Origin: Trachythela sp. YZ-2020
Taxonomy: Eukaryota > Cnidaria > Anthozoa > Malacalcyonacea > Clavulariidae
Length of the DNA: 64,000 nt
Assembly (NCBI GenBank): GCA_016169945.1
Contig: JADLSH010000254.1
Location: 682,001-746,000 of the forward strand
Direction of reading: 5' to 3'
Shown here: piece by piece, positions 30,624 to 41,895 of the stretch
How positions within the stretch are numbered: position 1 is the stretch's first letter
Layout: each line of letters starts with the position of its first letter
The notes under the pieces: model-generated
What the model was told of the DNA's origin: nothing
The model's input: the letters and a program-made list of their open reading frames with translations, nothing else
The model's database searches: none
Made by a program: the position numbers and the translations under genes

Positions 30624-31837
30624 ATGAAATCATTCATTATATTGATTGGTTTACTGGCACTTATTCCGTTTTTAACCGCGACTTCTACAGATGGTGGGTA
30701 CCAACTCTAATTACGGACAACTTCAACTAACTTTATTTGTACAGGATAGCTGTATCAGTTCTCAGATAGATCTTACTGTTCTTCCTAGAAGTCCAGTAAG
30801 GGAAATCTCTTATTGTTTGGAAAGCTATACTAAACTATAACTATATTTTTATACAGCACTCAGCAGATAGCTCTATCAGTTCTAAACTGTTCTCCCTAGA
30901 GGTCCAGAAAAGGGCCATCTCTTATCGATCCAGTATTACTGCATGAGGAAACATAAACTAACTTTATTTTTATACTGGATAGCTCTATCAGTTCCGAAGC
31001 TTGCCCAATTGCCCAAACTGCACGAGGCGCGGTTATTATATATAACCAGACAACTGTATGCTACCAACATCCAATAATGTATATTTATGACTTATGTTTA
31101 GATTCGCATGACGAGATAGAATACAAGGAGTTATCTCGTGAACGACGAGCACCATGTCCTATCATCCGATTCTCATTTGCTCAAATGCCAACTGTCTGGG
31201 CCAACATGTATTACGCCATCAACTTAATGGGCAAACCTTCAACTTTAAACCGCGTCGCAAACGATGCGCAAAAAAATCAGAATAGACGTGCCTCTGGCTG
31301 CCCAAAATTAACAAAGGCAACCGGCCCAACATCGGTAACAGGCCTAAATTGTGACGAATACCCGTTTGCTTCAAGCACCCAAGGTAAGATGATTATTAGT
31401 TTATTACCTCGGTTTGTGTGTGTTTGTTTCTCTGTGAGCACAATAACTAAAAAATATCAAACATGTTAATACGAAACTTTGTGTAGCTAATGGCCATAGG
31501 CCAACAACGAATAGATTATATTCGTGTTCAATTTGGATCAAAATTGTATGAGAGATTTAGTATTTACTAAAGTTTGTCTACTGTTTCCCGCTGGCTGAAA
31601 AGAACAGAATTCGTAATTTATGCATGTATAATTTATGCATGTATAATATATGCATGATACGAGACTGGCAGGAACATTTAGCTTATATTATTCTTATTTT
31701 TCTAAGGTGGAGCCGGTGCTGTTATAAAGATGGTCGTTGCAAGAGACAACGCTGTACAAGGTGGTACATTGGCAGCCTTTTATAAGAATTCTAACATTGT
31801 ACCTGGGGGTTGTTACACTGTCCAACTTGTTCCATAA
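30624..31837 (+). CDS. Secreted NucA/NucB-type DNase, copy 5
   Basis: Exons 30624-30693, 31102-31383 and 31707-31837, phase-1 GT-AG junctions, 160 residues. The signal peptide is MKSFIILIGLLALIPFLTA. Exon 2 reads DSHDEIEYKELSRERRAPCP, then MPTVWANMYYAINLMG, NRVANDAQKNQNRR, TGPTSVTG and C107-D-E-Y-P-F-A-S-S. Exon 3 reads GAGAVIKMVVARDN, QGGTL, AFYKNSNIVPGGCYTVQLVP. It is the intact partner of copy 3: signal exon and intron 1 are essentially identical, while exon 2 has many amino-acid changes clustered between WANM and CDEYP. Family-defining residues are all retained. It lies 535 bp from the convergent stop of intact RIOK1. Confidence 0.83.
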
Positions 31838-32372
31838 ATCTTCCTTTAGGCCTACTCTGAGATGGTATTTCGCCTTTAATCCCCTTAAACCTTTCGACTT
31901 TCATTAATTTCATTAACTCACAACAATTTGCCCTAACTCGCAACAAAGCTATGGCTGAGATTCCTCTAAATCACATATTACTGACTTTTAATTATTTGCC
32001 TCGTCTTCTTGACAAAGCTTATACTGCCGCGTAAGGCGTAATACACCAGTTCAATTCTTTGCCTTAACTGACGTTATCTCGCTTAACTAAATCGATTTAA
32101 CTCGCCTTAAATTGCTTAACCCCGCCTTAAATCGAATAGACTACTTGCGGCGATCTAAGGCGCCTTACCATCCCAGAATAGGCCAATCTCAAATACGCTT
32201 AAATTTCCTCACGAACTTAGCATGTTAACGGATTTTGTCTCAGAGGTTTTTGTCATATTTTAAGTTTTTAGACTTAGTATATTTTGTACTAGATTTAGTA
32301 GATTTTATTTTGTTGAGTAACGAAATAAACATAGAAGAATTTATTTTACATTTTCTGTTAGATATACACAAA

Positions 32373-35300
32373 CTACTTTTTGCCTTTCTTAACTTGTGCT
32401 ATTTTTTGTTTTCGTTTCTTCACATGTTTTGGTGTTTTTGCTTTTCGCTTTTCTCTGTTCGCTTCTTTCACCGACTTTTTGTGTTCCTTAAAAAGAATAT
32501 GATTCAATGATTATATTTCTCCATTTCTATACGTTTGAAATAGTCCAATACACACCGAAACGCGGTTAATAATCGAATTAATGTATACTAAAAAAGATCA
32601 ATCTTTAGCAACAACAACAAATATCTAGAGAGCAAAATCGTCTAGATTAATATACATGTATCTCAATGAATCTTTTTACCGCAGACAATATATGATATAA
32701 AAACTACCTTTCTTTGTAATTTTCTGTCTTCTTTGCTCAAGTTTGAATTATTCTCTGTTTCCTCGTCATCCGATGTTGAACATGTACTTTCACTGTCGTG
32801 TTCTTCACTCTGTGAATCTTGAAGCAGCACAGGTTGCTAAAAAACAAACAATTACAACAAGCGGTTCATCCCATGCAGTCTCCAGATATTCTACCTAGAA
32901 GTCTAGTAAGGGTCATCCTTAACAGGGAGTTTAACCTTCACGTGGGCAACGGCAAACGGCAGAGTCGAATTTTCTTGAGTTTCTTGGCAGAATTTAAATT
33001 CGTTTAACTTCTTCGCTTCTTTCTTTCTTATGACAAAAGAATCATTATACATACAAATTCTTCTTTACCTCTTGGGCACCGGAAAGATCAGCTTTCATTC
33101 CAGTTAAGGTTCGGTATAATATCTAGAAACATAGAAATACGGTATATATCACTGTTGATGTAATAGTTCAAACACGAGTAGGAGGACTTCCTCCGATTTC
33201 TAAACACCGAGAAGAGTTGAATATATACGAGGCGAAGCCGAGTATATTTTAACGAATTTCGAGGTGTTTAGAAATCGGAGGAAGTCCTCCTTACGAGTGT
33301 TTGAACTTACTTCTCAAACGAACGTGTATTTTGTGAGAAAACCGACGTGAAAGTTCACTTAATTTATGTAATTTCTTCCTCTGATTTCAAACCATCTTCC
33401 ACGCTTATGATTATCTTTGTTTTTGGTTCATGAATTATTAATGAGTTTGAGAAATATTGATATAGAAGCATAGAATGGAACAAAGGTGACCAAGCATTTA
33501 GAATATACATGTAGATAAATTGGATGGCAACCGGCATAAAGAAACAATAGCTGATTTGGTCTAGGGTGAAATGCACTAAATGACTGAAAATATTGAAAGA
33601 ACAATTCTTATTTCGTCACCTCTTCAGTGTCACCTTTCCTCGCTTTCTGCATGTCGTTTTCAAAGTCCAGCACAGCTTCCAACGTTCTTGGAATAAATGC
33701 ATTCTTAAATACCTGAAATTGAGATCTTTCTTTATTTGATCTGCTTGTTAGGTTTTTACTATAAATATTTGAATGTATTGTATCCTTTTTCGTTGATGAT
33801 GGTTCTGAAATAGTGTTGATCTAGTATGACTATTGAAAAAGCAGTATTGTATTACTGCATGCTTTAAATACTACCATTAAATAAGCAATACTACAGTGAA
33901 AAGGTAGTATTGTATTATATTTTACTAGTTTCCAACATTTTTCTAATCTCATGCGATTTTATTCTACCTCCTCCTTGACTTGATCTTCTGCATTCTTGTT
34001 CTCTTCCGAACGAGATAATGCAACCTGCTGAGCCTATATATAAATATTTCAACTACAAATCAGGTTTTTCAACAAAAAATATAAATTAGTAAAGTATCTG
34101 CAGCTAATAGATTTTGGTCAAGCCCGCAATTTATTAATACAACCGACCTTTTCTAAATATTCTTCAATATTTTCTTCCGTGATATTTGGATCTGTGACAA
34201 AATCAAATGTCTCGCGAACTGTCATGACACAAACGCCATTCTTTCTGAAAAAATCTAGAAAAGACCAAGGACATGCATCTAATGACAGACATGCAATTTT
34301 TATATAATTAACACGGGTGGCAGATGAAATTAGCGTTAAGCTTGATACTGAAAGTCAAGGGTAGGATATTATTACTTAGATGGATGGCTACTCTGCTCTG
34401 ACTTGATATGCCCGAAAGCTCATGTTAGTTGTGGTTCGTTCTTTCCTTATATGCTTCGAAGGTTTTCACAGGGTCCTCCGGTTTTCTATCCCTCACAAAC
34501 CCTTCCACCTTGGCTGCGCTTCGTGATCAGACATGGGACGTATAGTGACAGCCAGAGGCGCCCTGGTAAGCAGGATTCTCCACAGTTGTAAGCGGGGCAG
34601 GTAAAAGGGTTGTCTGAACAGGCAAGCGTCCCGTAGCGCCGGAGGCACGACAAACTTTGAAATCTGAAGTCTCTGAAATGCGATTTCCTGCATTTTGAGG
34701 GAAGATTTAAACTTTTATAGAATTCTAAAGATTATAACAATAAAACGTCATATCAATTGTAAAACACACCACTGTTTTACACAAAAGTGCAAAACTGTGT
34801 TTACAACAAAATGCATTTAAACAAATTCTAGGATTCTGCAGGCGGTAATCAGTAGTTGTGGAAACGGTACATTTTACCGGTTACCGCCTGATAAGGAGAA
34901 CCCTGAGTAAGCCTTCGACTTGGCCACGTTTGGGCTGCATCTTTTGCAATTCAGTTCTCAACTGCAAGGAGAGATGATTAGCACTTCGTCCTTCACAATA
35001 CCTCGACGTATTTAAACTCTATACCTGATATATTTGTACAATCTTTCCGTAAAAACTCCAGTGCGTGTGGATGATCATGCTCTACGGATTGAGAGACATC
35101 GATAATATAGATCGCATCATTGTGATATCTAGGAAAACCAAAAGAGTTTTTATACAGTAGACTGAAAGATGGACGAAGGTGGAAAATCAGAGGCTAAGAA
35201 GTGACTAATCAGAAAAGCACATATAGAGACTACTTCAACGGGCTATTATGCCTAAAGCTCTTGGCAAACGAGAGCAACTCTCGCTCGCGTTTCGCCGCCA

Positions 35301-38300
35301 ACTCTCATTGACTCTCATGCACTCTCATGAACTTTGAGCTGGTTCAAATTTTGATGAGAGCTTTTTCTCGTTTGATCGGTACGCGCCGTAATATACAGTC
35401 AACTCTCATGCAACTCTTGTCCTCGCTTAAGCTTTCTAAAACAATTTACAAAGTATCTAAAAATGTATTATTGTCACCCAATTTACAGTAAAGAGAGATT
35501 AGTGACTAACAGCATCAGGCAATCCGAGGTTATTAAAGATATGACCAGGAATCATATATTGGATACATTCCCTTACATCATATTAAACTCGCTGAGATCT
35601 GCGTGAACGAGACGTGCTTTCCAGAAAATATTTCTTGTGATTTTAATACATTGTAAATATAACTCTCTCGCTTTGGATTCCGTTAAATTGACGTCTTTAA
35701 GGAGTGGAGAAGACCTGTAAATAATGCAAGGCAAATGAAACATTGATTGTTTAATTTAATAAAATCTTGGACCTAATGTCGCCGTAACTTTGGGCGACGT
35801 AAAGCAACTTTAGGAAAATGTCACCGCATGTCATGGATTTTGGGCGACGTTAGGCGATTTTGGGCGATTTTAGGCCATTTTGGGCTATTTTAGGCCATTA
35901 GGCCTGCTTTAATCCCTACCATCCATTGGTACCAAGAAAGTCCATCACGAGGACATGGCTACGCAGCAAAATCGGCTCCGGGCATGGAATACCAGCATTG
36001 TACAACCTAAACGACGTGATATCATGAAATGTGGAACTCAAAAATGAACAAACAAGGTGAACGAAAAACATTTCAATTTGGTACCTTGTAAGATTTCTCA
36101 TTTCTTTCTCAGCCCAAGTTTTGACCATTTTTCTTGGATTATGACGACAATATCCATGGCGAAATCTGGAAGAAATTCATGGCACATAAGTTAGTTTACT
36201 TTATATCTTCCATTCGACTGTACATCTCATACATTAAAGATACTAATAGACATTTATGCCCGTTGCTATCAAACTCACATTTTGTATAATTTACATGCCT
36301 ATAATATATTTACTGTTCTGATAAGCGTACAAGGAAACAAAATCCAAGGCAACCAAAGATTTATACATTATATATTTATTTCATCAATATCTACAGCCAG
36401 GATTTTTTTAATGTATATTTGGTCAGTACGTTATGCGGGTCTGTATGACCTCATGGGATTGAGCGTCCATGCCCTGCATAGCTTTAAATATTGAGGGCAT
36501 CTATCCTTTCCATGTTCTACCAGACACTTCTCATCTCACCTAAATTCGCCGGTTACGTATTTATCTCGGTCTTTGAAAATCAAAATGGACGTCTTGTAAA
36601 CCTGGAGAACAGGAAGATTAAGAAATAAAAATAATGAAAAGAATGCTTAGAAAAGTATTGAACAATAAAGAACATGCTATTTTATACTTTCACTGCCCGC
36701 TCTGAGCCCTCTTTTGCCGAAGCATGATACACATTGGCCTTGAAAAAGAGAACAAAGAAAATTCAATATTTTGTTATAAATGTGAAGGAAGAAGAGTTTA
36801 AAGACTATGAAATACAGCTAATTCAGGTTGTTCTTTGTAGGTTACAACTCAAAGCCACAAAATCTCCCCCAGCATGAAAGCCTAATCGGCACTTGTGCAT
36901 GTAATCGAGGATGAATGTATAATGGCATGAAAATTGTGTTGCACAAAATGCCACGATCAAATTAATAGAAGCATAAAGAAGAGAAATATACCACAAATGA
37001 ATTACAATAGGTTTATACAGTATTCAAAACATGTTGCACCTCTTTTCCTGTGCTAATGCAACCATTTATCTCCGTGATAAAATTTCGTGACAACAATTTG
37101 AAAATAATCATTCGCGTACGAGGATCAAGCACCTATGAAAAATTAACATACTAATAACACGATAAATACAAAACGGTCAAGTATACTAGCCAAAAAAGGT
37201 AGTTCTAACACTCTAAAAAAGGGGGTGTAAATTAACACACCTTTTTTGTCCAAATATTAACACACCTTTAGGGGTGTTTTATAAACGTGCGTAGAAAGGT
37301 GTGTAAAAAGTACACACCTTGGCGTGCTATTTGACATACCTTGGTGTGTAATTTAACACAGCAAATCATTTTACCTGTTCCATCGTGGCTCGATCTGACT
37401 TATCTTTAACCCGGATTCTAAGGAAAAAAATCAACATGACTTTGTGTATTAATCACACTGTATTCTATATATTATGTAACGCTGTGTTTAATCATGGTTT
37501 AATCAACACACTGACACTGTACTACACAAATACGCAGTTAATGGGAAATTCAGAAGATATGTCATTACAACATTCCGTTTATATTAATACCTGTCATTTT
37601 CTCGTCTTTTTTCTGATTCTATCAAGATGTTTGCAGTAGTGTTTGGTAGTTTGGGGCCTTCATACTTTTCTACACAATATTAGAGGCTATAGTTATATAT
37701 ATGAGGCAAGTTTTTCTAAAAATTGTAAAATGTTCTCACATTGCCAAAAATGTTTTCAAAACTGGCTGCACTTCTGATAATAAGATCGCATTATACCTAT
37801 TCGAATCTTGTTGTTGAACTTTTGCCAAGCTTTTTCATTTGGCTAAATGCAGAGAAAATGCAATACTATGTATATTCACAATAAAAATTAAAGCCTATAT
37901 AGATATCCACTTTCGTTACTAAATTATGCATTTTATTAAATTTGCTGAAATTATTTTATTAATTTTTTCACCTGATATGACTGATTTTGAGTGTTGGATT
38001 TGTTGACATTCTGTTAACATAAAAAACAGAGTAGAAAGGTTCATTGACATTGCCATTACAGCTTTATTATATAATTATATACTTTACAATTTGCTATTTT
38101 CCAATGACAAAAGACAGGACAGTACCATGTTAACTTTGTTTCTGCTTGCATTGTAATTTTTCGCCAGATCTAAAACGTGCATAAATGTGTTACTATATCT
38201 AAACTGTGTCTAAACAACACTATTGTTGCAATCTAGGTCAATTTTCACCACTTTGCAGCACATTCTATATTGGTAAATATGACATTTCTCATTAGGACCA

Positions 38301-39815
38301 TTTTAATATACGCTAGAAAATAGGTCATGACAAGGCGCACTGGTCGCAACTATTAAGGGGTGTCCTATCTAAGTCACAAATACACTGATATATGAATGGC
38401 CAATTGTTCCTGAGTAAATAGTGTAAATTTAGTTAATAATATTGTGGAAAGATTATGGATATTAGAAAGACTCTATTAATTAATATTCAATTTCAACCTC
38501 CATTTTGTTCCTGCCAGTCCCAGTCTTCAAAATCTTCATCATCGCTCTCATCATCATCATCGATGTCCATGTTCTCTTGATGATGTTTGTTCTCTGACCT
38601 GGATACTGTTGATTGAATAGTTAGTTAACTGGACAAGTAGGTTGGCTTATCCTAATCCTCATTGGGGAGCATGCGTGTAATAACAAGACTTTAATACAGT
38701 CCATGAGGGAGATCTTCAAACCAGTAAACAGAATTCACCATAAACCGCTAGTGAGGTGTTATATTAAAAACACACAGCCGTTTCATGACTTTCAATGTTT
38801 TATATATAAAAATACCTTGTAGATGCAACCTATGTTCGACATTGATAGCAACATTACTCCTCTCATTGTCACTATAAATACAAAACACATCACTATATAT
38901 ATAGTCAATATCTCCTTGATACAGAAACCTGTATAATATGGATCCTCTTTAATATGGACACCTCTCTAATACAGACGCCTCTCTAATATGGACACCTCTC
39001 TAATACAGACGCCTCTCTAATATGGACACCTCTCCAATACAGACACCTCTCTAATACGGACACCTCTCTAATACAGACACCTCTCTAATACGGACACCTC
39101 TCTAATACAGACATCTCTCAAGTATGGACACCTCTCTAATACGGACACTGCTCTAATACGGACACTGCTCTAATACAGACACCTCTCTAATACAGACACC
39201 TCTCTAATACGGACATCTCTCTAATACGGGCACTGCTCTAATACAGACACCTCTCTAATACAGACACCTCTCTAATACGGACACCTCTCTAATACGGACA
39301 CTGCTCTAATACAGACACCTCTCTAATACAGACACCTCTCTAATACGGACATCTCTCTAATACGGACATCTCTCTAATACGGACAGCGCTACGGTCACCT
39401 CTATAATTTGTTGTCCTCAATAATACAGAGTCTACAGATACCTCTCTAATACAGACTCCTCTCTAATATGGTCACCTCTATAATTCATGACCCTGGATGA
39501 TACAGACTCCTCTCTAATATGGTCACCTCTATAATTCATGACCCTGGATAATACAGAGTCTACAGACACCTCTCTATCAACATACAGTCTAAATCTCGTA
39601 CCAAGAGACAGAGTGAGATCAGAGAGCTAGCAAATACATAAATATTTAACCTCTTTTATTACGGACACTCTGGTGAGTATGTGATGATAATTATGGGATG
39701 TACAACTCGAGAGGTTCTAATGTACATATTTACATCACCATTACATCACTACAGTATCATACCTGCTCTCTGCATCGTCAAACTGCCCTTGTACCACTCC
39801 ACAAGTGTCCGCCAT
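32373..39815 (-). CDS. RIOK1: RIO kinase 1, complete, 21 coding exons
   Basis: Exons (- strand): 39815-39763, 38871-38816, 38593-38498, 38169-38135, 38010-37972, 37842-37797, 37618-37591, 37417-37375, 37132-37040, 36738-36688, 36601-36540, 36165-36085, 36006-35920, 35714-35577, 35128-35025, 34254-34148, 34027-33968, 33712-33620, 33122-33069, 32836-32708, 32486-32373. All are GT-AG; phases agree and sum to 1,569 nt (522 residues; human is about 570). The protein starts [17 protein letters not shown], then an acidic segment ending DWDWQEQNG. The kinase domain has the RIO P-loop [12 protein letters not shown] (156-167), Lys180 in RAVKV, catalytic loop HADLSEFN (294-301, Asp296, Asn301) and metal site IIDVSQS (Asp313). 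The tail is acidic, then Lys/Arg-rich. RIO1 is an atypical kinase/ATPase of late cytoplasmic 40S ribosome maturation. Exons 4-7 are very short and less certain. Confidence 0.92.
33166..33306. repeat. Foldback element, copy 2, in RIOK1 intron 18
   Basis: Near-identical to 23064-23202 with a 2-bp longer loop. It lies 44 bp upstream of exon 19 on the transcribed strand, so a 60-bp hairpin would sit just before that acceptor in the pre-mRNA. Confidence 0.9.
38930..39570. repeat. 17-bp minisatellite in RIOK1 intron 1
   Basis: About 25-30 units of CTCTCTAATACAGACAC and its CGG/TGG variants, degenerating to longer units with CTCTATAATTCATGACC at the right. It occupies most of intron 1 (38872-39762). 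No coding frame is implied. Confidence 0.95.
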
Positions 39816-41895
39816 GTTGTCTAAACGAGAACATGAAATGACACGTTTTCCAGCAGTCAATCATCGGCATATCTTCGGTTCATCTTCGAGCCATCTTCGT
39901 GCTTTAAATATTTAAAGAATTTTTCCTAATTTGAGACAAAAATTAATTAAAATACGAATATTAGCTTATTTTGCCCTAACTTTTCCCTCAAAAATTATCT
40001 ATTTTAAAAAACTTCGTTGTTATTATATTTTCTGGTGTTTTATTGTATTTGTTGCCCAAACGGAAAATCATACTTCGTAAGCTGTCGTCACCCACTCGTC
40101 AGGAAGAAACAGATTTTCAATTATCCCAAATTTATTGTCTTCCGACAACATGGCACTGTACTGAGACAGCTTATACGAGACAAGAATAATGTGTTTGGAA
40201 GCATTTCTCCTTGGATGAACATGCAGAAAAGATAGGTAGGTAACAAAACGATTTTGTCTTAAAGCAATAAGATAAATTATTACCGGTCGACCACTGAAGG
40301 CACTCTGTCAGCATGACTTATTTTCCACGAGGGCCGATGGCGAAATATATTTATATCAATACATCTTTAGACTTATTTTGCGGTTGTGTTGTTAAATATT
40401 TGTTTAAGTGTTTGTAATTTTATATAACGTCTAAAACAAAGCTGTATTTTTCAAGGAAATACATGGGTTTAGTATAAAATAGCCGACAGAATATAAGCTA
40501 TTTAGCATTGTGATTATTCATGTTTGATTTATGTTTTATATAATTATAAAAGTTTCTGTCTTACTGTCAACAAAATAACGGCAGATATAGTCAAACGATT
40601 TAGTGATACAGTTATGTACTATCCATTTTGTACTATTTTGAAAACACTATTTCAAACGAAGCGATTTATTGAGATTTGTTTTACAAACAAAGTATATTTG
40701 ACTACCGCCTGTGAAGTTTGTTTTTTGCCAATACAATGAAGACGTCGGTGGTCGAGCTTCTTGCAAGATGGTGTTTTATGAGTGCTTTATATTAATCCAC
40801 TCACATCGTTCCTATTTTAAGAATATAAGGAACATAATATAAAAACATAAAACAATTATACGTTGACGCTATATAACATATATGTATTAGTATATATTCT
40901 TATTTCGATATTTTGAAAATGAAGATTGTCGCATGTGTTTCAGACATGTGAATAATTATAACTTCCTATATTGGCCCTCTCCCAGTCAATATTGCACCCC
41001 TTTACAATATTTAGTTTATATTTTTTATTTCATACCAGAAATGTGTTGTTTATATTGTAACATGATACCCTAACCACAGCCTAACGTGTAACTCATACTT
41101 GGAATGACAATTAGAATGAATTATGTGATTAACTAATTCCACAAGCAAATAATTAGGTACATTTATTCTTTATCACCCGTGAAAGGCGACGTTGCATAAC
41201 TAATTAATTTTACTGAAACTTGTCTCAATGATGTTATTTGTATAAACTATTCAAAACTTGATAGTTCTCACAACGTTTTGAGAAATATAAGGTACAATAC
41301 TTTTCATTCCAAAGATGTCAAGTGGGTCCTACATCTCTTATGTTCTGTTTTGGAATGCTATGAGGATATATGTATATATTTCGGACACTGTTGACAGGAA
41401 GCTTATTGCAGGGGTGTACTTGGTAGAGTGGGGAGAGGCTGTGTGTTTCAGGGGGGATTAATAAGATCTTGCTGCAGAAAGGATGGGTTTTGAGGAGTTG
41501 GGCTCAGTAGAGGATTTCGGGTAATAGCTGATAGGGACACAAAAAGCAAATCATTGTTTGGGGACAAAGCCTTGTACAGGCATATTTTCTCAGAATAGAT
41601 ATATTCCATTGCTATATAAGATCTTACTTTTCTTATAAAAAGTTATTTAATAACTAGTTTTTAAATGCAGAAGGTGTGAATATGTGTGATTACAGCAGAA
41701 TGAAGATGTTGCTTATTTAAAACTGCAGTCTGCCAAATGATTTTGAAATGAACCACATTTTGTAGTCTTCTTTTACTCCAGATCTCGATAAATCAACTAC
41801 TACAACATAATTTTATCAAAATATTGATGGGTAAATATTCACTATTTCTTGTAGGTAGTTTATAACCACTGTATAAGTTTTAAAACTGTGCAGTA
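39816..41895. other. Divergent intergenic region between RIOK1 and the + strand membrane gene
   Basis: The 5' ends of RIOK1 (-) and the 41896 locus (+) face away from each other. A donor-like AAAGATAGGTAGGT near 40230 and an acceptor-like AACTGTGCAG ending at 41893 suggest that the + strand gene has a distant 5'UTR exon near 40150-40230. A short frame at 40017-40235 may be chance. A lone hAT-like tip GCAGGGGTGTACTTGG occurs near 41408. The rest is AT-rich and unassigned. Confidence 0.4.

Larger units (their letters stand above)
28650..33370. repeat. Segmental duplication, right block (DNase 5 plus RIOK1 3' end)
   Basis: The counterpart of 18565-23400. It contains the mariner-like MITE at 29423-29813, DNase copy 5, the 3' exons of the intact RIOK1 and the foldback at 33166-33306. 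Since RIOK1 continues only on this side, this block is the anchored one. Confidence 0.88.

Noticed and set aside
5484..33576. Recurring - strand frame [20 protein letters not shown]...
   Set aside because: Recurs only because RIOK1 intron 18 was duplicated; it overlaps exon 19 in another frame and looks like a degraded palindromic MITE.
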